Of a stretch of DNA of 26,648 bases, positions 1-8,484 are shown piece by piece. The notes under the pieces are model-generated. The model was not told where the DNA came from. It searched no databases and saw nothing but the letters and a program-made list of their open reading frames with translations. The DNA lies in contig JASHQP010000139.1 of NCBI GenBank assembly GCA_030039095.1, positions 1 through 26,648 on the forward strand. The letters are read 5' to 3'. Each line of letters starts with the position of its first letter. Position 1 is the stretch's first letter. Origin of the DNA: Streptosporangiaceae bacterium. GTDB lineage: Bacteria > Actinomycetota > Actinomycetes > Streptosporangiales > Streptosporangiaceae. A program made the position numbers and the translations under genes.

Positions 1-1458
<1,458 letters not shown>

Positions 1459-1486
1459 ACATTCCTCCTTGAACGCGCCGCCAGCC

Positions 1487-2536
1487 TCAGACTGGCAAGC
1501 CGTCGGCTGATGTGGCTGCGGCGCGAAGGATGTCCGCCGGCGCGGTGCTGCCCGGCGGCACGTGGGCCCGGGCGGCCTGGTTTGCCAGCCGCTGCAGCGT
1601 CTCGTTGACCGGCGTCGGCACCCCGTGGATCCCCCCGAGGAGCGCGATCTCGCCGTTGAGGAAGTCGGCCTCGATGGTCCCGGTCCGGCGGCTCAGGCTC
1701 TGCCATGATGACCCGCCGGAACGCGCCGCGCCGTCGACCTCGCCGACGTTCACCTGGTCGCCGCGCGCGGCGTCGAACTCCTCCGGGAGCGCATGGCCGA
1801 TGCCCGCCGCGCGCATGACCGCGTTCCCCTCGGCGCGAGCCTGCTGCCGCAGTTCCCGGGCGTCGTCGTTGTCCCGTGCCGCGGGCCCGCACAGCGCCTC
1901 GATCGCGTTGCCCAGGTTGCCGAGGAGCTTCCCGTACTTCCAGCGCATGACGTCATCGCTGGCCGGCGCGAGGAGGCGGCTCGCCTCCAGCGCGGCGCTG
2001 AGCTGGCCGGTGAAGACGTCTGTTCCCGACGGGTAGCGGCCGACCGGGAGCAGGCCAGCACGCGGGGTGCCCTGCGCCTCCACCACGCCGGGCTGCAGAT
2101 GCGTCGCGGGCAGCCACACGCACATCCCGTACACATGCCGGAAGCGCCGCAGCACGATGCGCTCGTTCGCGACGCCGTTCTGCGCGCAGACGATGGGCAG
2201 CAGCCCGGCCGCGGCCTCCGCGCCATCACGCACGGGCTGCCAGGCCCACTGCTCCGCCGCGCCGACCGTGTCCTGCCCCTTGGTCGACAGAATCAGCACG
2301 TCGCCCGCGCGCAACTCCAGTTCGGCCGGCCCGGCGACCGCCGGTATCCGAAGCTCCTGGGTTCCCATGGGGGTAACGAGCCGGAGCCCCTCGGCGCGCA
2401 GCGCGTCGAGATGCGCCCCGCGTGCCACCAGGACCACGTCGTGGCCGCTCTGGGAAAGACAGCCGCCGATCGTGGCGCCGACCGCACCCGCGCCGATGAT
2501 GATGAACCGCGCGGGCGCGGCGGGAGCATGGCTCAT
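1487..2536 (-). CDS. Ketopantoate reductase family protein (ApbA/PanE-like)
   Basis: The protein has 349 residues and is probably a cytosolic NADP-dependent reductase. Its N-terminal Rossmann motif GAGAVG is at residues 15-20, followed by VLVARG at the end of the second strand. STKGQDT supplies the conserved lysine near residue 86, and QNG follows. The C-terminal helical domain starts with KYGKLLGNLGNAI, the family's catalytic-lysine and asparagine segment. It ends with EADFLNGEIALLG and HGVPTPVN, the family hallmark. Many actinobacteria carry several paralogues, and this one is isolated from other pantothenate genes, so it may reduce another 2-oxo acid. The ATG at 2536 is chosen because homology begins a few residues later and a promoter ends immediately before it. 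The much longer open frame running upstream to 4324 is not supported as coding. Confidence 0.85.
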   Translation of the reverse strand: MSHAPAAPARFIIIGAGAVGATIGGCLSQSGHDVVLVARGAHLDALRAEGLRLVTPMGTQELRIPAVAGPAELELRAGDVLILSTKGQDTVGAAEQWAWQPVRDGAEAAAGLLPIVCAQNGVANERIVLRRFRHVYGMCVWLPATHLQPGVVEAQGTPRAGLLPVGRYPSGTDVFTGQLSAALEASRLLAPASDDVMRWKYGKLLGNLGNAIEALCGPAARDNDDARELRQQARAEGNAVMRAAGIGHALPEEFDAARGDQVNVGEVDGAARSGGSSWQSLSRRTGTIEADFLNGEIALLGGIHGVPTPVNETLQRLANQAARAHVPPGSTAPADILRAAATSADGLPV

Positions 2537-2574
2537 TGATGACACGCTAGGGGCTGGAGCGATATCCACGTCAA
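2537..2574 (-). promoter_or_regulatory. Promoter of the ketopantoate-reductase-like gene
   Basis: On the minus strand TTGACG (complement of 2569-2574) is followed by a 19-base spacer and TAGCGT (complement of 2544-2549). The expected transcription start is base 2537, one base before the ATG. No ribosome-binding site is visible, so a leaderless transcript is likely. The spacer is slightly long. Confidence 0.5.
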
Positions 2575-2872
2575 GCCGGGTGGCGCCGGGCGGCCGAGCG
2601 TCTTCCCCTCGACCACACCGCCGATGAGGATGGCGGCCCCGGCTACGCTTCGCGTTCAGGCTCGCCTCCCGCAGTGGCTGCGCGGCGCGGCGCCTCATTG
2701 AGCTGAGCGACACCGCCGCCATTCCCGACCAGCCGACCGCGGCTGGGTGGACGACTGGCTGCACCGCAGCTACCTGAGGTTCTGGGCCACGCCCGGCTGA
2801 GGCCAGGCCAGCGCGGTGGGGAAGGATCCCCAACTGGCCAGTGAAGTAAGGCGCGTAACGCTGTGCTTCACC
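2575..2872. other. Intergenic stretch with a possible decayed gene end
   Basis: No intact gene is seen here. On the plus strand the frame ending at the TGA at 2798-2800 reads WVDDWLHRSYLRFWATPG, which looks like a real protein C-terminus. The frame just before it (about 2691-2743) reads RLIELSDTAAIPDQPTAAG, also protein-like, but the two frames differ and neither has a start. This suggests a frameshifted relic of an unrecognised gene. Evidence is only the look of the translation. Confidence 0.25.
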
Positions 2873-2884
2873 TACTATGCCGCT
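2873..2884 (+). promoter_or_regulatory. -10 element of the lipoprotein gene
   Basis: TACTAT at 2873-2878 places transcription start at 2885, exactly the GTG start codon, so the transcript is probably leaderless. No convincing -35 hexamer is seen 16-18 bases upstream. Confidence 0.45.
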
Positions 2885-4039
2885 GTGCGTCCACTCTTTG
2901 CCGCGGTCCTGGTCAGCGCCGCGGGTCTGCTGATTATCGGGTGCTCGGCCGGCGGCCAGGGGTCCGGCTCCACCGCCAGCACCACGAACCCGGCGAGCGC
3001 GAAGCCGTCCGCTTCCGCGAGCCCCAGCTCCAGCCCGACCGCGGTGAACGTGCAGGCACCGCCCGCGCCGTCGGCGTCCGGCACGCTGCGCGTGCGGCTG
3101 CGCGACGCGTTCCCGGTGCAGAGCAGCGCGTTCATGGCCGCGATCGCAACCGAGGCGCCGGACGGCAGCGTGTTCGTGGCGTTCACCACGGAGCAGAACG
3201 GGACAGCGTCGGCACCTGCGGGAACGGCCGTCTACGTCGTCGACGGTGACGGGCCCGTTCAGGTCGCGGAGCATCCGTCGATCCCGGTGACCGCGCTGGC
3301 TGCCGACAGCACCTATCTCTATGTGGGCGGCGGCAACAAGATCGTCGAGTACGCGCGGGCGACCGGCTCGATCGCGCGGACGCTGACGCTGGCCATGCCG
3401 GTCCGTGTGATAGCCGCGTCGGCCGGCAAGCTGTGGGCCGTTCTCGGCAGCAGCGTCACCGGCCCGGGGCAGGTTGTCGAGATCACCCCGGGCTCCGGCG
3501 CCGTGGCCACGGTCGGCACGGATGGGACGAACGTCGTGGACGTGGCCGCCGGGCCGCTCGGGCTGTACTACGTGGAATCCGGCGGCGCGACGATCGTCCG
3601 CGTCAACCCGAACGGGACGCATCTGGAGGCGGCGACCAACCAGACGGTCAACCAGCAGCTCTCCGGCCCCGGAGCCATCCAGGCGATCAGCATCATCGGC
3701 AGCGAGCTCTTCGTGATCCACGATGCCGGGCAGGGCATGGACTCCTCCTCGCAGACCTACGACGCGACCAGCCTCGCCGGACCGCAGGGCAACGCTCCCG
3801 GGATCGCGGGCAGCAACCACGCCGTGGACACCCTCGCCGGGGCCATGGACGCCAGCGCGCCAGACGGGCCGGCCTGCTCCGGCAGGTCCTGCGTGGGCCG
3901 CTACAACGTCTCCACCGGCGCGGTTACCGACGCCGTCACGTTCCCGCAGAGCACCCACCTGGGCTCCCTGCTCGGCCCGTATCCAGCCGTGATCGTCTTC
4001 CCGGCGAGCGGCCACCCCTACCTTGCCCGGGTCGGCTGA
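2885..4039 (+). CDS. Secreted lipoprotein with propeller-like repeats
   Basis: From the GTG at 2885 the product has 384 residues. A short basic start (R2) is followed by a hydrophobic stretch (residues 4-18) and the lipobox IIGC with the lipidated Cys at residue 20, so it should be anchored to the outer face of the membrane. A Ser/Thr/Pro/Ala-rich linker runs to about residue 70. The rest is rich in short beta-strand units such as YLYVGGGNKIVEY, KLWAVLGS and LGLYYVES, resembling blades of a beta-propeller of the kind used for binding or scaffolding. A pair of cysteines near the C-terminus (PACSGRSC) could form a disulfide. No catalytic motif is seen and no specific family is recognised. An upstream in-frame ATG at 2816 would bury the signal peptide 23 residues in, so it is not used. 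Confidence 0.8.
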   Translation: MRPLFAAVLVSAAGLLIIGCSAGGQGSGSTASTTNPASAKPSASASPSSSPTAVNVQAPPAPSASGTLRVRLRDAFPVQSSAFMAAIATEAPDGSVFVAFTTEQNGTASAPAGTAVYVVDGDGPVQVAEHPSIPVTALAADSTYLYVGGGNKIVEYARATGSIARTLTLAMPVRVIAASAGKLWAVLGSSVTGPGQVVEITPGSGAVATVGTDGTNVVDVAAGPLGLYYVESGGATIVRVNPNGTHLEAATNQTVNQQLSGPGAIQAISIIGSELFVIHDAGQGMDSSSQTYDATSLAGPQGNAPGIAGSNHAVDTLAGAMDASAPDGPACSGRSCVGRYNVSTGAVTDAVTFPQSTHLGSLLGPYPAVIVFPASGHPYLARVG

Positions 4040-4081
4040 AACTCGTTTGCGCGCCGGGCCACTGCCCGTCATCGTGGACAG

Positions 4082-4642
4082 GTGGCAGACATCCCCGGGC
4101 GGTGGACGCGGGCCACCGTCTACCCCGACATGTGGGTGGACCCCGACGACGACCCCCGCAACACCGACGGGGTCAGCCCGGACGGTGAGCTGGCGACGCT
4201 GCAGGACTACCTGAAGGACTACCGGCTGACCCTGCAGATGAAGTGCGACGGGCTGGATCCGGGGCAACTGGCGCGCCGGGCGGTGCCGCCATCGACGATG
4301 TCCCTGCTGGGACTGCTCCGCCATCTCGCCGAGGCCGAGCGGGCCTGGCGCAACTGGGTCCTGCCTGCGGATCCGGCGCCGAAGCTGTACGGCGCCCGAG
4401 ATGCCGACTTCGACGGAGCCGCTGCGGAGCAGGCCCTGGTCGAGGGCGCACTCGCGGATCTTGCCCGTGAGCAGGCGGCAACCGATGCGGTGCTGGCCAG
4501 GTATCCGGATCTGGGCACCCGGGTTGGTTCAAATGGCATCGCCGTGCGCGAGCTGTGGGTTCACCGGATCGAGGAGTATGCCCGGCACTGCGGGCACGCC
4601 GATCTGCTGCGCGAATGCATCGATGGCCGCGTAGGGCAATAG
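4082..4642 (+). CDS. DinB-superfamily protein, DUF664 type
   Basis: The product is a 186-residue cytosolic protein, predicted as a four-helix-bundle metal-binding protein related to mycothiol-dependent DinB-like enzymes. Diagnostic blocks are RRAVPPSTMSLLGLLRHLAEAER (His 81) and, at the C-terminus, HRIEEYARHCGHADLLRE (His 161, 169 and 172), which carry the family's likely metal ligands and thiol-cofactor surface. The substrate is unknown. The GTG at 4082 begins 42 bases after the lipoprotein stop. CATCGT at 4070-4075 places a transcription start exactly on it. The ATG at 4130 (residue 17) is an alternative start, since clear homology begins only around residue 35. Confidence 0.82.
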   Translation: MADIPGRWTRATVYPDMWVDPDDDPRNTDGVSPDGELATLQDYLKDYRLTLQMKCDGLDPGQLARRAVPPSTMSLLGLLRHLAEAERAWRNWVLPADPAPKLYGARDADFDGAAAEQALVEGALADLAREQAATDAVLARYPDLGTRVGSNGIAVRELWVHRIEEYARHCGHADLLRECIDGRVGQ

Positions 4643-4679
4643 CCGGGCTGGGCAATAGCAGCGCAGGCGGTCTTCGGCG

Positions 4680-4821
4680 TCACGCCTGGGTCAGGTGCCA
4701 GCGGACGATACAGAAGCCGTGGCGCAGCGCGGCGAACGCCTGCAGCCAGCCGGGCATCGCGCCGGACGGGACGAATGCGGCAGAGGTGAAGACCAGCAGG
4801 AACAGCGGGTTCGCTCGTCAT
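4680..4821 (-). pseudogene. 3' scrap of an ABC-2 (DrrB-type) transporter permease
   Basis: On the minus strand the frame from 4817 to the TGA at 4680-4682 reads ANPLFLLVFTSAAFVPSG, AMPGWLQAFA and ends in RWHLTQA. The sequence FVPxxxMPGWLQAFA is the highly characteristic segment near the C-terminus of daunorubicin-resistance-type (DrrB) ABC-2 permeases. Only about 45 codons remain of a protein of about 250, and even the tail after this motif is shortened. A well-placed ATG at 4821 lies directly after a strong promoter but is in a different frame from the permease remnant. The simplest reading is one large deletion that joined the promoter and start codon of the lost transporter gene or operon to its 3' end. 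Confidence 0.65.
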
Positions 4822-4857
4822 GACACGAAGATTAGATAGCTAAGAGTTAGATGTCAA
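4822..4857 (-). promoter_or_regulatory. Near-consensus promoter facing the permease remnant
   Basis: On the minus strand TTGACA (complement of 4852-4857), a 17-base spacer and TAATCT (complement of 4829-4834) form an almost ideal housekeeping promoter. The predicted transcription start is base 4822, one base before the ATG at 4821. It should still be active although the downstream gene is destroyed. The MarR-type repeats overlap it. Confidence 0.7.
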
Positions 4858-4867
4858 TCGTTTAGAT
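4832..4867. repeat. Three TTAGAT repeats at 15-base intervals (probable MarR operators)
   Basis: TTAGAT occurs at 4832-4837, 4847-4852 and 4862-4867, each start exactly 15 bases after the last. The first lies in a near-palindrome, TTAGATAGCTAA (4832-4843, 10 of 12 positions symmetric). The first copy overlaps the -10 of the divergent minus-strand promoter. The second abuts its -35. The third overlaps the likely -35 region of the MarR gene. This placement suits repression of both genes by the adjacent MarR protein. Confidence 0.55.
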
Positions 4868-4895
4868 ATCGAGGCTTGCTGCTATGCTGGCTGAC
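4861..4895 (+). promoter_or_regulatory. Promoter of the MarR-family gene
   Basis: TATGCT at 4883-4888 is a good -10, with TTTAGA at 4861-4866 as a weak -35 sixteen bases upstream. The predicted transcription start at 4895 is one base before the GTG at 4896, which favours that codon over the ATG at 4884, which lies inside the -10 region. Confidence 0.45.
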
Positions 4896-5372
4896 GTGCC
4901 AGCACCGTATCCGCTGCCGGTCGGGCTCCGCCTGACCCAGACGGCCCGCGCCGTGGAGCGCGCGTTCGACGAGGCGCTCGGCGCGGCGGGAGGCACGCTG
5001 CCGGTCTGGCTGATCCTGCTGAACCTGAAGATCCGCAAGCCCGCCAACCAGCGCGAGCTGGCCGATGCGGTCGGGGTGCGTGAGGCAACGCTGACGCACC
5101 ACCTGAACGCCATGGACGCCCGCGGGCTGGTGACCAGGACCCGGGAGGCGTCCAACCGGCGGGTTCAGGTGGTCGCGCTGACCGAGGCGGGCGAGGCAGC
5201 GTTCCTGCGCCTGCGCGAAGCGGCGATCGCGTTCGACGCCAGACTGCGGGCGGGCCTCGCCGACGCCGACCTGGAGACGCTCGGCACCCTGCTCGGCCGG
5301 CTGGCCGCCAACGTCGGCGCGGAAGAGGCCGCACCGCCCTGGGCGGGCGCGGCAGCCCGCCGCCCGGGGTAG
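4896..5372 (+). CDS. MarR-family transcriptional regulator
   Basis: The product is a winged-helix DNA-binding repressor of 158 residues from the GTG at 4896, or 162 from the ATG at 4884. The segment NQRELADAVGVREATLTHHL is the helix-turn-helix with its recognition helix. The wing follows as GLVTRTREASNRRVQVVALT, and a C-terminal helix completes the dimerisation domain. The typical family length is 140-160. Such proteins usually sense small phenolic or drug-like ligands and repress an adjacent transporter. Here the divergent neighbour is the remnant of a DrrB-type permease, so the natural target appears to have been lost. The convergent MFS gene ends 30 bases after its stop and belongs to another operon. 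Confidence 0.88.
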   Translation: MPAPYPLPVGLRLTQTARAVERAFDEALGAAGGTLPVWLILLNLKIRKPANQRELADAVGVREATLTHHLNAMDARGLVTRTREASNRRVQVVALTEAGEAAFLRLREAAIAFDARLRAGLADADLETLGTLLGRLAANVGAEEAAPPWAGAAARRPG

Positions 5373-5402
5373 CGTCTGGCCGGTCACGCCACCGCGGCGC
5401 GT

Positions 5403-6851
5403 TCAGGCCTTGGCTGGCCGGGCCTCGATGGGTGCCGGGCCTCGCTGCTTGCTGGCGAGGCGAGCCGCGGAGACGAGCGCGAGGACGCCCGCGCCGGTGA
5501 TCCACCAGAACGTGGCGTGGAACGCGGCGGTACTGCTGACCCCGTGGTTGTCGAGGATGACGACGAACAGCGCGCTGCCGAGCGCGCCGCCGACGCGCTG
5601 GAAGATGTTGACCTGGGCGGTGGCGTCGGGCAGGTGTTCCCTGCCGACGGACGCGTAGGCGGCGGACATGGCGGGAATGCCGGCCAGGCCGATCCCGACG
5701 CCGCGGAAGAACTGAAGTGCCTCCACGCCGGCCATGCTGGCGTTGGCGTCGAGGACGACGAACGGCACGGTGGCGGCGAGGGTGACGGCCAGCCCGGCGA
5801 CCGCGGTCCTGCCGCCGCCGATCCGGTCGGTCAGCCGGCCGCCCACCGGCATGGAGAACGCGGCGCCGGCGCCGTAGGACAGCAGCAGCAGGCCGGTGGC
5901 GAGTACGCTCTCGTGGCGGTACAGCTGGTAGTAGAGCGGCAGGATGATCAGGCCGCCGAAGAGGGCGGCCCCGGTGAAGAACACCGAGGTCGTGGCCGCG
6001 GCGTAGACCTGGTTGCCGAGCAGCCTGAGGTTCAGCAGCGGCGCCCGGCTGCGCAGGCTCCACCAGGCGAAACCGGCCAGCGCCAGCGCTCCCGGGATCA
6101 AGGTGGCAAGCACGGCCGCAGAACTCAGCGTGCCGCGCTGGCTGGCGATGGTGATCCCGTAGACGACGAGCGGAAGTCCCCCGGCCACCAGCGCGAAGCC
6201 GGTGACGTCGAACGGCCCGGCGGCGCCGCGCTCGCCGCGGGGCACGTGACGCAGCCCGCGGGCCAGCGTGATCACGCCGACCGGGACGTTGACCAGGAAC
6301 AGCCAGCGCCACGACAGCGAGTGGATCAGCAGGCCGCCGATCGCGGGCCCGAGGGCCGGCGCGAGCACCACGGCGATGCCGACGCCGTTCATCACCCGGC
6401 CCATGCGCGCCGGCCCGGCGGCCCTGCCGAGCACGGACTGGCCGGCCGGGACGAGCAGCCCGCCGGTGACCCCCTGTGCGACGCGCAGCACGATCAGCGC
6501 CGGCAGGTCCGGGGCCGCCGCGCACAGCGCGGACGTGATCGTGAACCCGGTCAGCGCGTACATCCAGAGCCGGCCGGTGCCGAAGTGCCGGCTGAGCCAC
6601 GCGCAGGCGGGCAGCGCCGCGGCCAGCGCGAGCAGGTAGCCGCTGGTGACCCACTGCGCCGACGACAGCGATCCGTGCAGGTCGCGGCTGATCGTGTCCA
6701 GGCCCACGTTGACCAGGGAGGTATCCAGGTTGGCCATGAACGCGCCGAACACGATGACCCACGCCACCCGCCACACCTCGGCCGGGATCGGCGCCAGCGC
6801 CGCCGGCCGATCCGCCGCGGGCGCCGGCCTGCTCGATGTTGCTTCCGCCAC
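5403..6851 (-). CDS. DHA2-type MFS drug efflux transporter (14-helix EmrB/QacA-like)
   Basis: The product is a 482-residue integral membrane protein, predicted as a proton-driven exporter of hydrophobic compounds. LDTSLVNVGLDTI in helix 1 and SWRWLFLVNVPVGVI between helices 5 and 6 are the DHA2 signatures, and the many hydrophobic segments fit 14 helices. The GTG at 6851 is the only start in frame near the beginning of homology. It follows a GGGGA stretch about 11 bases upstream. It starts 46 bases after the alpha/beta hydrolase stop on the same strand, so the two genes are probably co-transcribed from the TetR-controlled promoter near 7785-7816. The substrate is unknown. Confidence 0.92.
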   Translation of the reverse strand: MAEATSSRPAPAADRPAALAPIPAEVWRVAWVIVFGAFMANLDTSLVNVGLDTISRDLHGSLSSAQWVTSGYLLALAAALPACAWLSRHFGTGRLWMYALTGFTITSALCAAAPDLPALIVLRVAQGVTGGLLVPAGQSVLGRAAGPARMGRVMNGVGIAVVLAPALGPAIGGLLIHSLSWRWLFLVNVPVGVITLARGLRHVPRGERGAAGPFDVTGFALVAGGLPLVVYGITIASQRGTLSSAAVLATLIPGALALAGFAWWSLRSRAPLLNLRLLGNQVYAAATTSVFFTGAALFGGLIILPLYYQLYRHESVLATGLLLLSYGAGAAFSMPVGGRLTDRIGGGRTAVAGLAVTLAATVPFVVLDANASMAGVEALQFFRGVGIGLAGIPAMSAAYASVGREHLPDATAQVNIFQRVGGALGSALFVVILDNHGVSSTAAFHATFWWITGAGVLALVSAARLASKQRGPAPIEARPAKA

Positions 6852-6897
6852 TGGGCTGGCATTCCCCGCAATGCGAATAGGCCCGCCCTGCGCCCGG

Positions 6898-7779
6898 TCA
6901 AGATCTCTCCAGCGCGCCGCTGATCGCGGCAGTGATCTCGCCCGCGACCTCGCCCGGATGGTCCAGGGGCAGGAACGTGCGGCCCCCCGGGACCGTGGTC
7001 ATGCCGCCACCGGGGAATGCCTCGCTCAGCCGGCGCCCCAGCCCGGTGCGGAAGAACCGGTCCGCGTCTCCCCACAGAACGCGCACCGGCCCGGTGAACT
7101 GGCCGAACCGGCTGGCCGCGTCGAGCAGAACGCGCGGGTCGACGCCCCTCGCGAGCTTGGCCAGGTCGCGCCGGATGGCCTTGTCGGCCAGCGGCTCGAT
7201 CCAGCCGAGCGTCAGCGCCGGGTCGAGGTGATCGCTGGCGAGCGGGCCGTAGGCGAGCGGGCCGTGCCGCATCCACCGTGACCGGAGTCCCGGGACCAGG
7301 CCCGCGACGACCCCGGGATGGCGCAGCGCCCAGAACAGCGGCGCGAGGGCCGGGGGAGGGAACGTGCCGAACGCGTCGCAGTTGGTCAGCACCGCGGCGC
7401 CGATCCGGCCGGTGTCCGCGCCGAGCATGATCTGGCAGATCGCCCCGCCGGTGTCGTTGCCGACGATCGTCACGTCGGTGAGCCCGAGCTCGGCGATGAA
7501 GTCCAGCACGAGCGCGGCGGCACCCCGGGGCGAGAGGTCCGCGCCGGGGTTCATCGGGTGCCGGTGCGACCCGAACGGGAGCGTCGGCGCGTAGCTGCGG
7601 ATGCCCTCGGCCGCCAGGCGCCCGGCAACGGGCTCCCAGAGGCGGCCGTCGACGAGGACTCCGTGCACGAACACGACCGGCGGGCTGGAGCTGGAGTCGG
7701 GACCCGCGGCACGGTAAGCGAGCGTGCCCTGCGGCAGGTCGGCCAAACAGAGGTCTGCGGAAGCTCGTTCTGCTGTCAT
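6898..7779 (-). CDS. Alpha/beta hydrolase with aspartate nucleophile
   Basis: The product is a 293-residue soluble hydrolase. The oxyanion-hole segment FVHGVLVDGRLW has the HG pair at residues 39-40. The nucleophile elbow is VGNDTGGAICQ with Asp 109 in place of the usual Ser, as in haloalkane dehalogenases and epoxide hydrolases. The acid is probably in WGDADRFF, and LPLDHPGEVA carries the catalytic His. Enzyme class is inferred from these motifs; a substrate cannot be read from sequence. The ATG at 7779 is preferred. An in-frame ATG at 7791 lies inside the promoter's -10. The gene heads an operon with the MFS pump, which suggests a degrade-and-export response to a toxic compound sensed by the divergent TetR protein. 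Confidence 0.85.
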   Translation of the reverse strand: MTAERASADLCLADLPQGTLAYRAAGPDSSSSPPVVFVHGVLVDGRLWEPVAGRLAAEGIRSYAPTLPFGSHRHPMNPGADLSPRGAAALVLDFIAELGLTDVTIVGNDTGGAICQIMLGADTGRIGAAVLTNCDAFGTFPPPALAPLFWALRHPGVVAGLVPGLRSRWMRHGPLAYGPLASDHLDPALTLGWIEPLADKAIRRDLAKLARGVDPRVLLDAASRFGQFTGPVRVLWGDADRFFRTGLGRRLSEAFPGGGMTTVPGGRTFLPLDHPGEVAGEITAAISGALERS

Positions 7780-7784
7780 GGAAT

Positions 7785-7816
7785 AAAACATACAGTCAGT
7801 ACGTATGTTTTGTCGA
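7785..7816 (-). promoter_or_regulatory. Hydrolase-pump promoter covered by a TetR-type palindrome
   Basis: Perfect 9-base inverted arms AAAACATAC (7785-7793) and GTATGTTTT (7803-7811) flank a 9-base centre. On the minus strand TCGACA (complement of 7811-7816), an 18-base spacer and TATGTT (complement of 7787-7792) form a promoter whose start (7780) is one base before the hydrolase ATG. The palindrome fills the spacer and covers the -10, so a bound dimer would block RNA polymerase. The divergent TetR gene at 7860 is the obvious binder, and its own likely -10 (TATCGT, 7822-7827) lies close enough for autoregulation. Confidence 0.65.
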
Positions 7817-7859
7817 GCCGGTATCGTACGGCCAGGCGACGATGTGGAGAGCCCAGGAC

Positions 7860-8483
7860 ATGCCAACGCAGACTCCGGCCGCGCCGCGGGCGCGGCGCAC
7901 CCAGGCCGACCGCTCGGCGGCGACGCGTGACGCGTTGGTGGCCGCGGCGCGCCGGCTGTTCGCCGGCCGGGGCTTCGCCGAGGTGCCGGCCGACGCGATC
8001 GTCGCCGAGGCAGGGGTCACCCGCGGGGCGCTGTATCACCAGTTCGCGGACAAGACCGCGCTGTTCAGCGCCGCCCTGGAAGCGGTCGAGGCCGACATAG
8101 CGCGCAGGCTGGCCGACGACGTGGCCGCCGCGGGGATCACCGATCCGGTCGAGGCCCTGCGGCACGCGGTGGGCACGTGGCTGGAGATCTGCGTCGAGCC
8201 GGAGATCCACCGCATCGCCCTGATCGACGGCCCGTCGGTGCTGGGCTGGGGGCGCTGGCGGGAGATATGCCGGCGGCACGTGTTCGGGCTGGTGCAGGCC
8301 CTGCTTTCGCAGGGAATCGAGGACGGGCGGATCCGCACGCAGCCCGCGGCGCCGCTCGCGCACGTGCTCATGGGCGCCGGCGACGAGGCCGCCCTCTACG
8401 TCGCGGAAGCGGCGGACCCCGCGCGGGCGCGCACTCAGATGCTGGAGGTCCTCGACCAGCTCATCGCGGGCGTGACCGCCTGA
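7860..8483 (+). CDS. TetR-family transcriptional repressor
   Basis: The product has 207 residues from the ATG at 7860, which has GGAGA nine bases upstream. An in-frame ATG at 7842 would add six residues. The N-terminal helix-turn-helix is clear: RDALVAAARRLFAGRGFAEV, DAIVAEAGVTRGALYHQFADK. The C-terminal all-helical ligand domain contains IALIDGPSVLGWGRWREI, a segment seen in a common actinobacterial TetR subgroup. It probably binds the 27-base palindrome at 7785-7811 and represses the hydrolase-MFS operon. Its stop is separated by one base from the ATG of the FAD reductase, so those two are co-transcribed and probably translationally coupled. Confidence 0.9.
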   Translation: MPTQTPAAPRARRTQADRSAATRDALVAAARRLFAGRGFAEVPADAIVAEAGVTRGALYHQFADKTALFSAALEAVEADIARRLADDVAAAGITDPVEALRHAVGTWLEICVEPEIHRIALIDGPSVLGWGRWREICRRHVFGLVQALLSQGIEDGRIRTQPAAPLAHVLMGAGDEAALYVAEAADPARARTQMLEVLDQLIAGVTA

Positions 8484-8484
8484 C

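Noticed and set aside
1480..1496. GCCAG/CTGGC inverted repeat between argG and the reductase gene
   Set aside because: Five-base arms overlapping the stop codon; too weak to call a terminator.
1487..4324. A single 945-codon minus-strand open frame
   Set aside because: Only the part from 2536 down matches a family; the rest is antisense to the lipoprotein and DUF664 genes and is an open frame caused by high GC.
5517..6923. A 468-codon plus-strand frame opposite the MFS gene
   Set aside because: Its Gly/Gln/Arg/Asp-rich translation resembles no protein and it is the complement of a clear membrane transporter.
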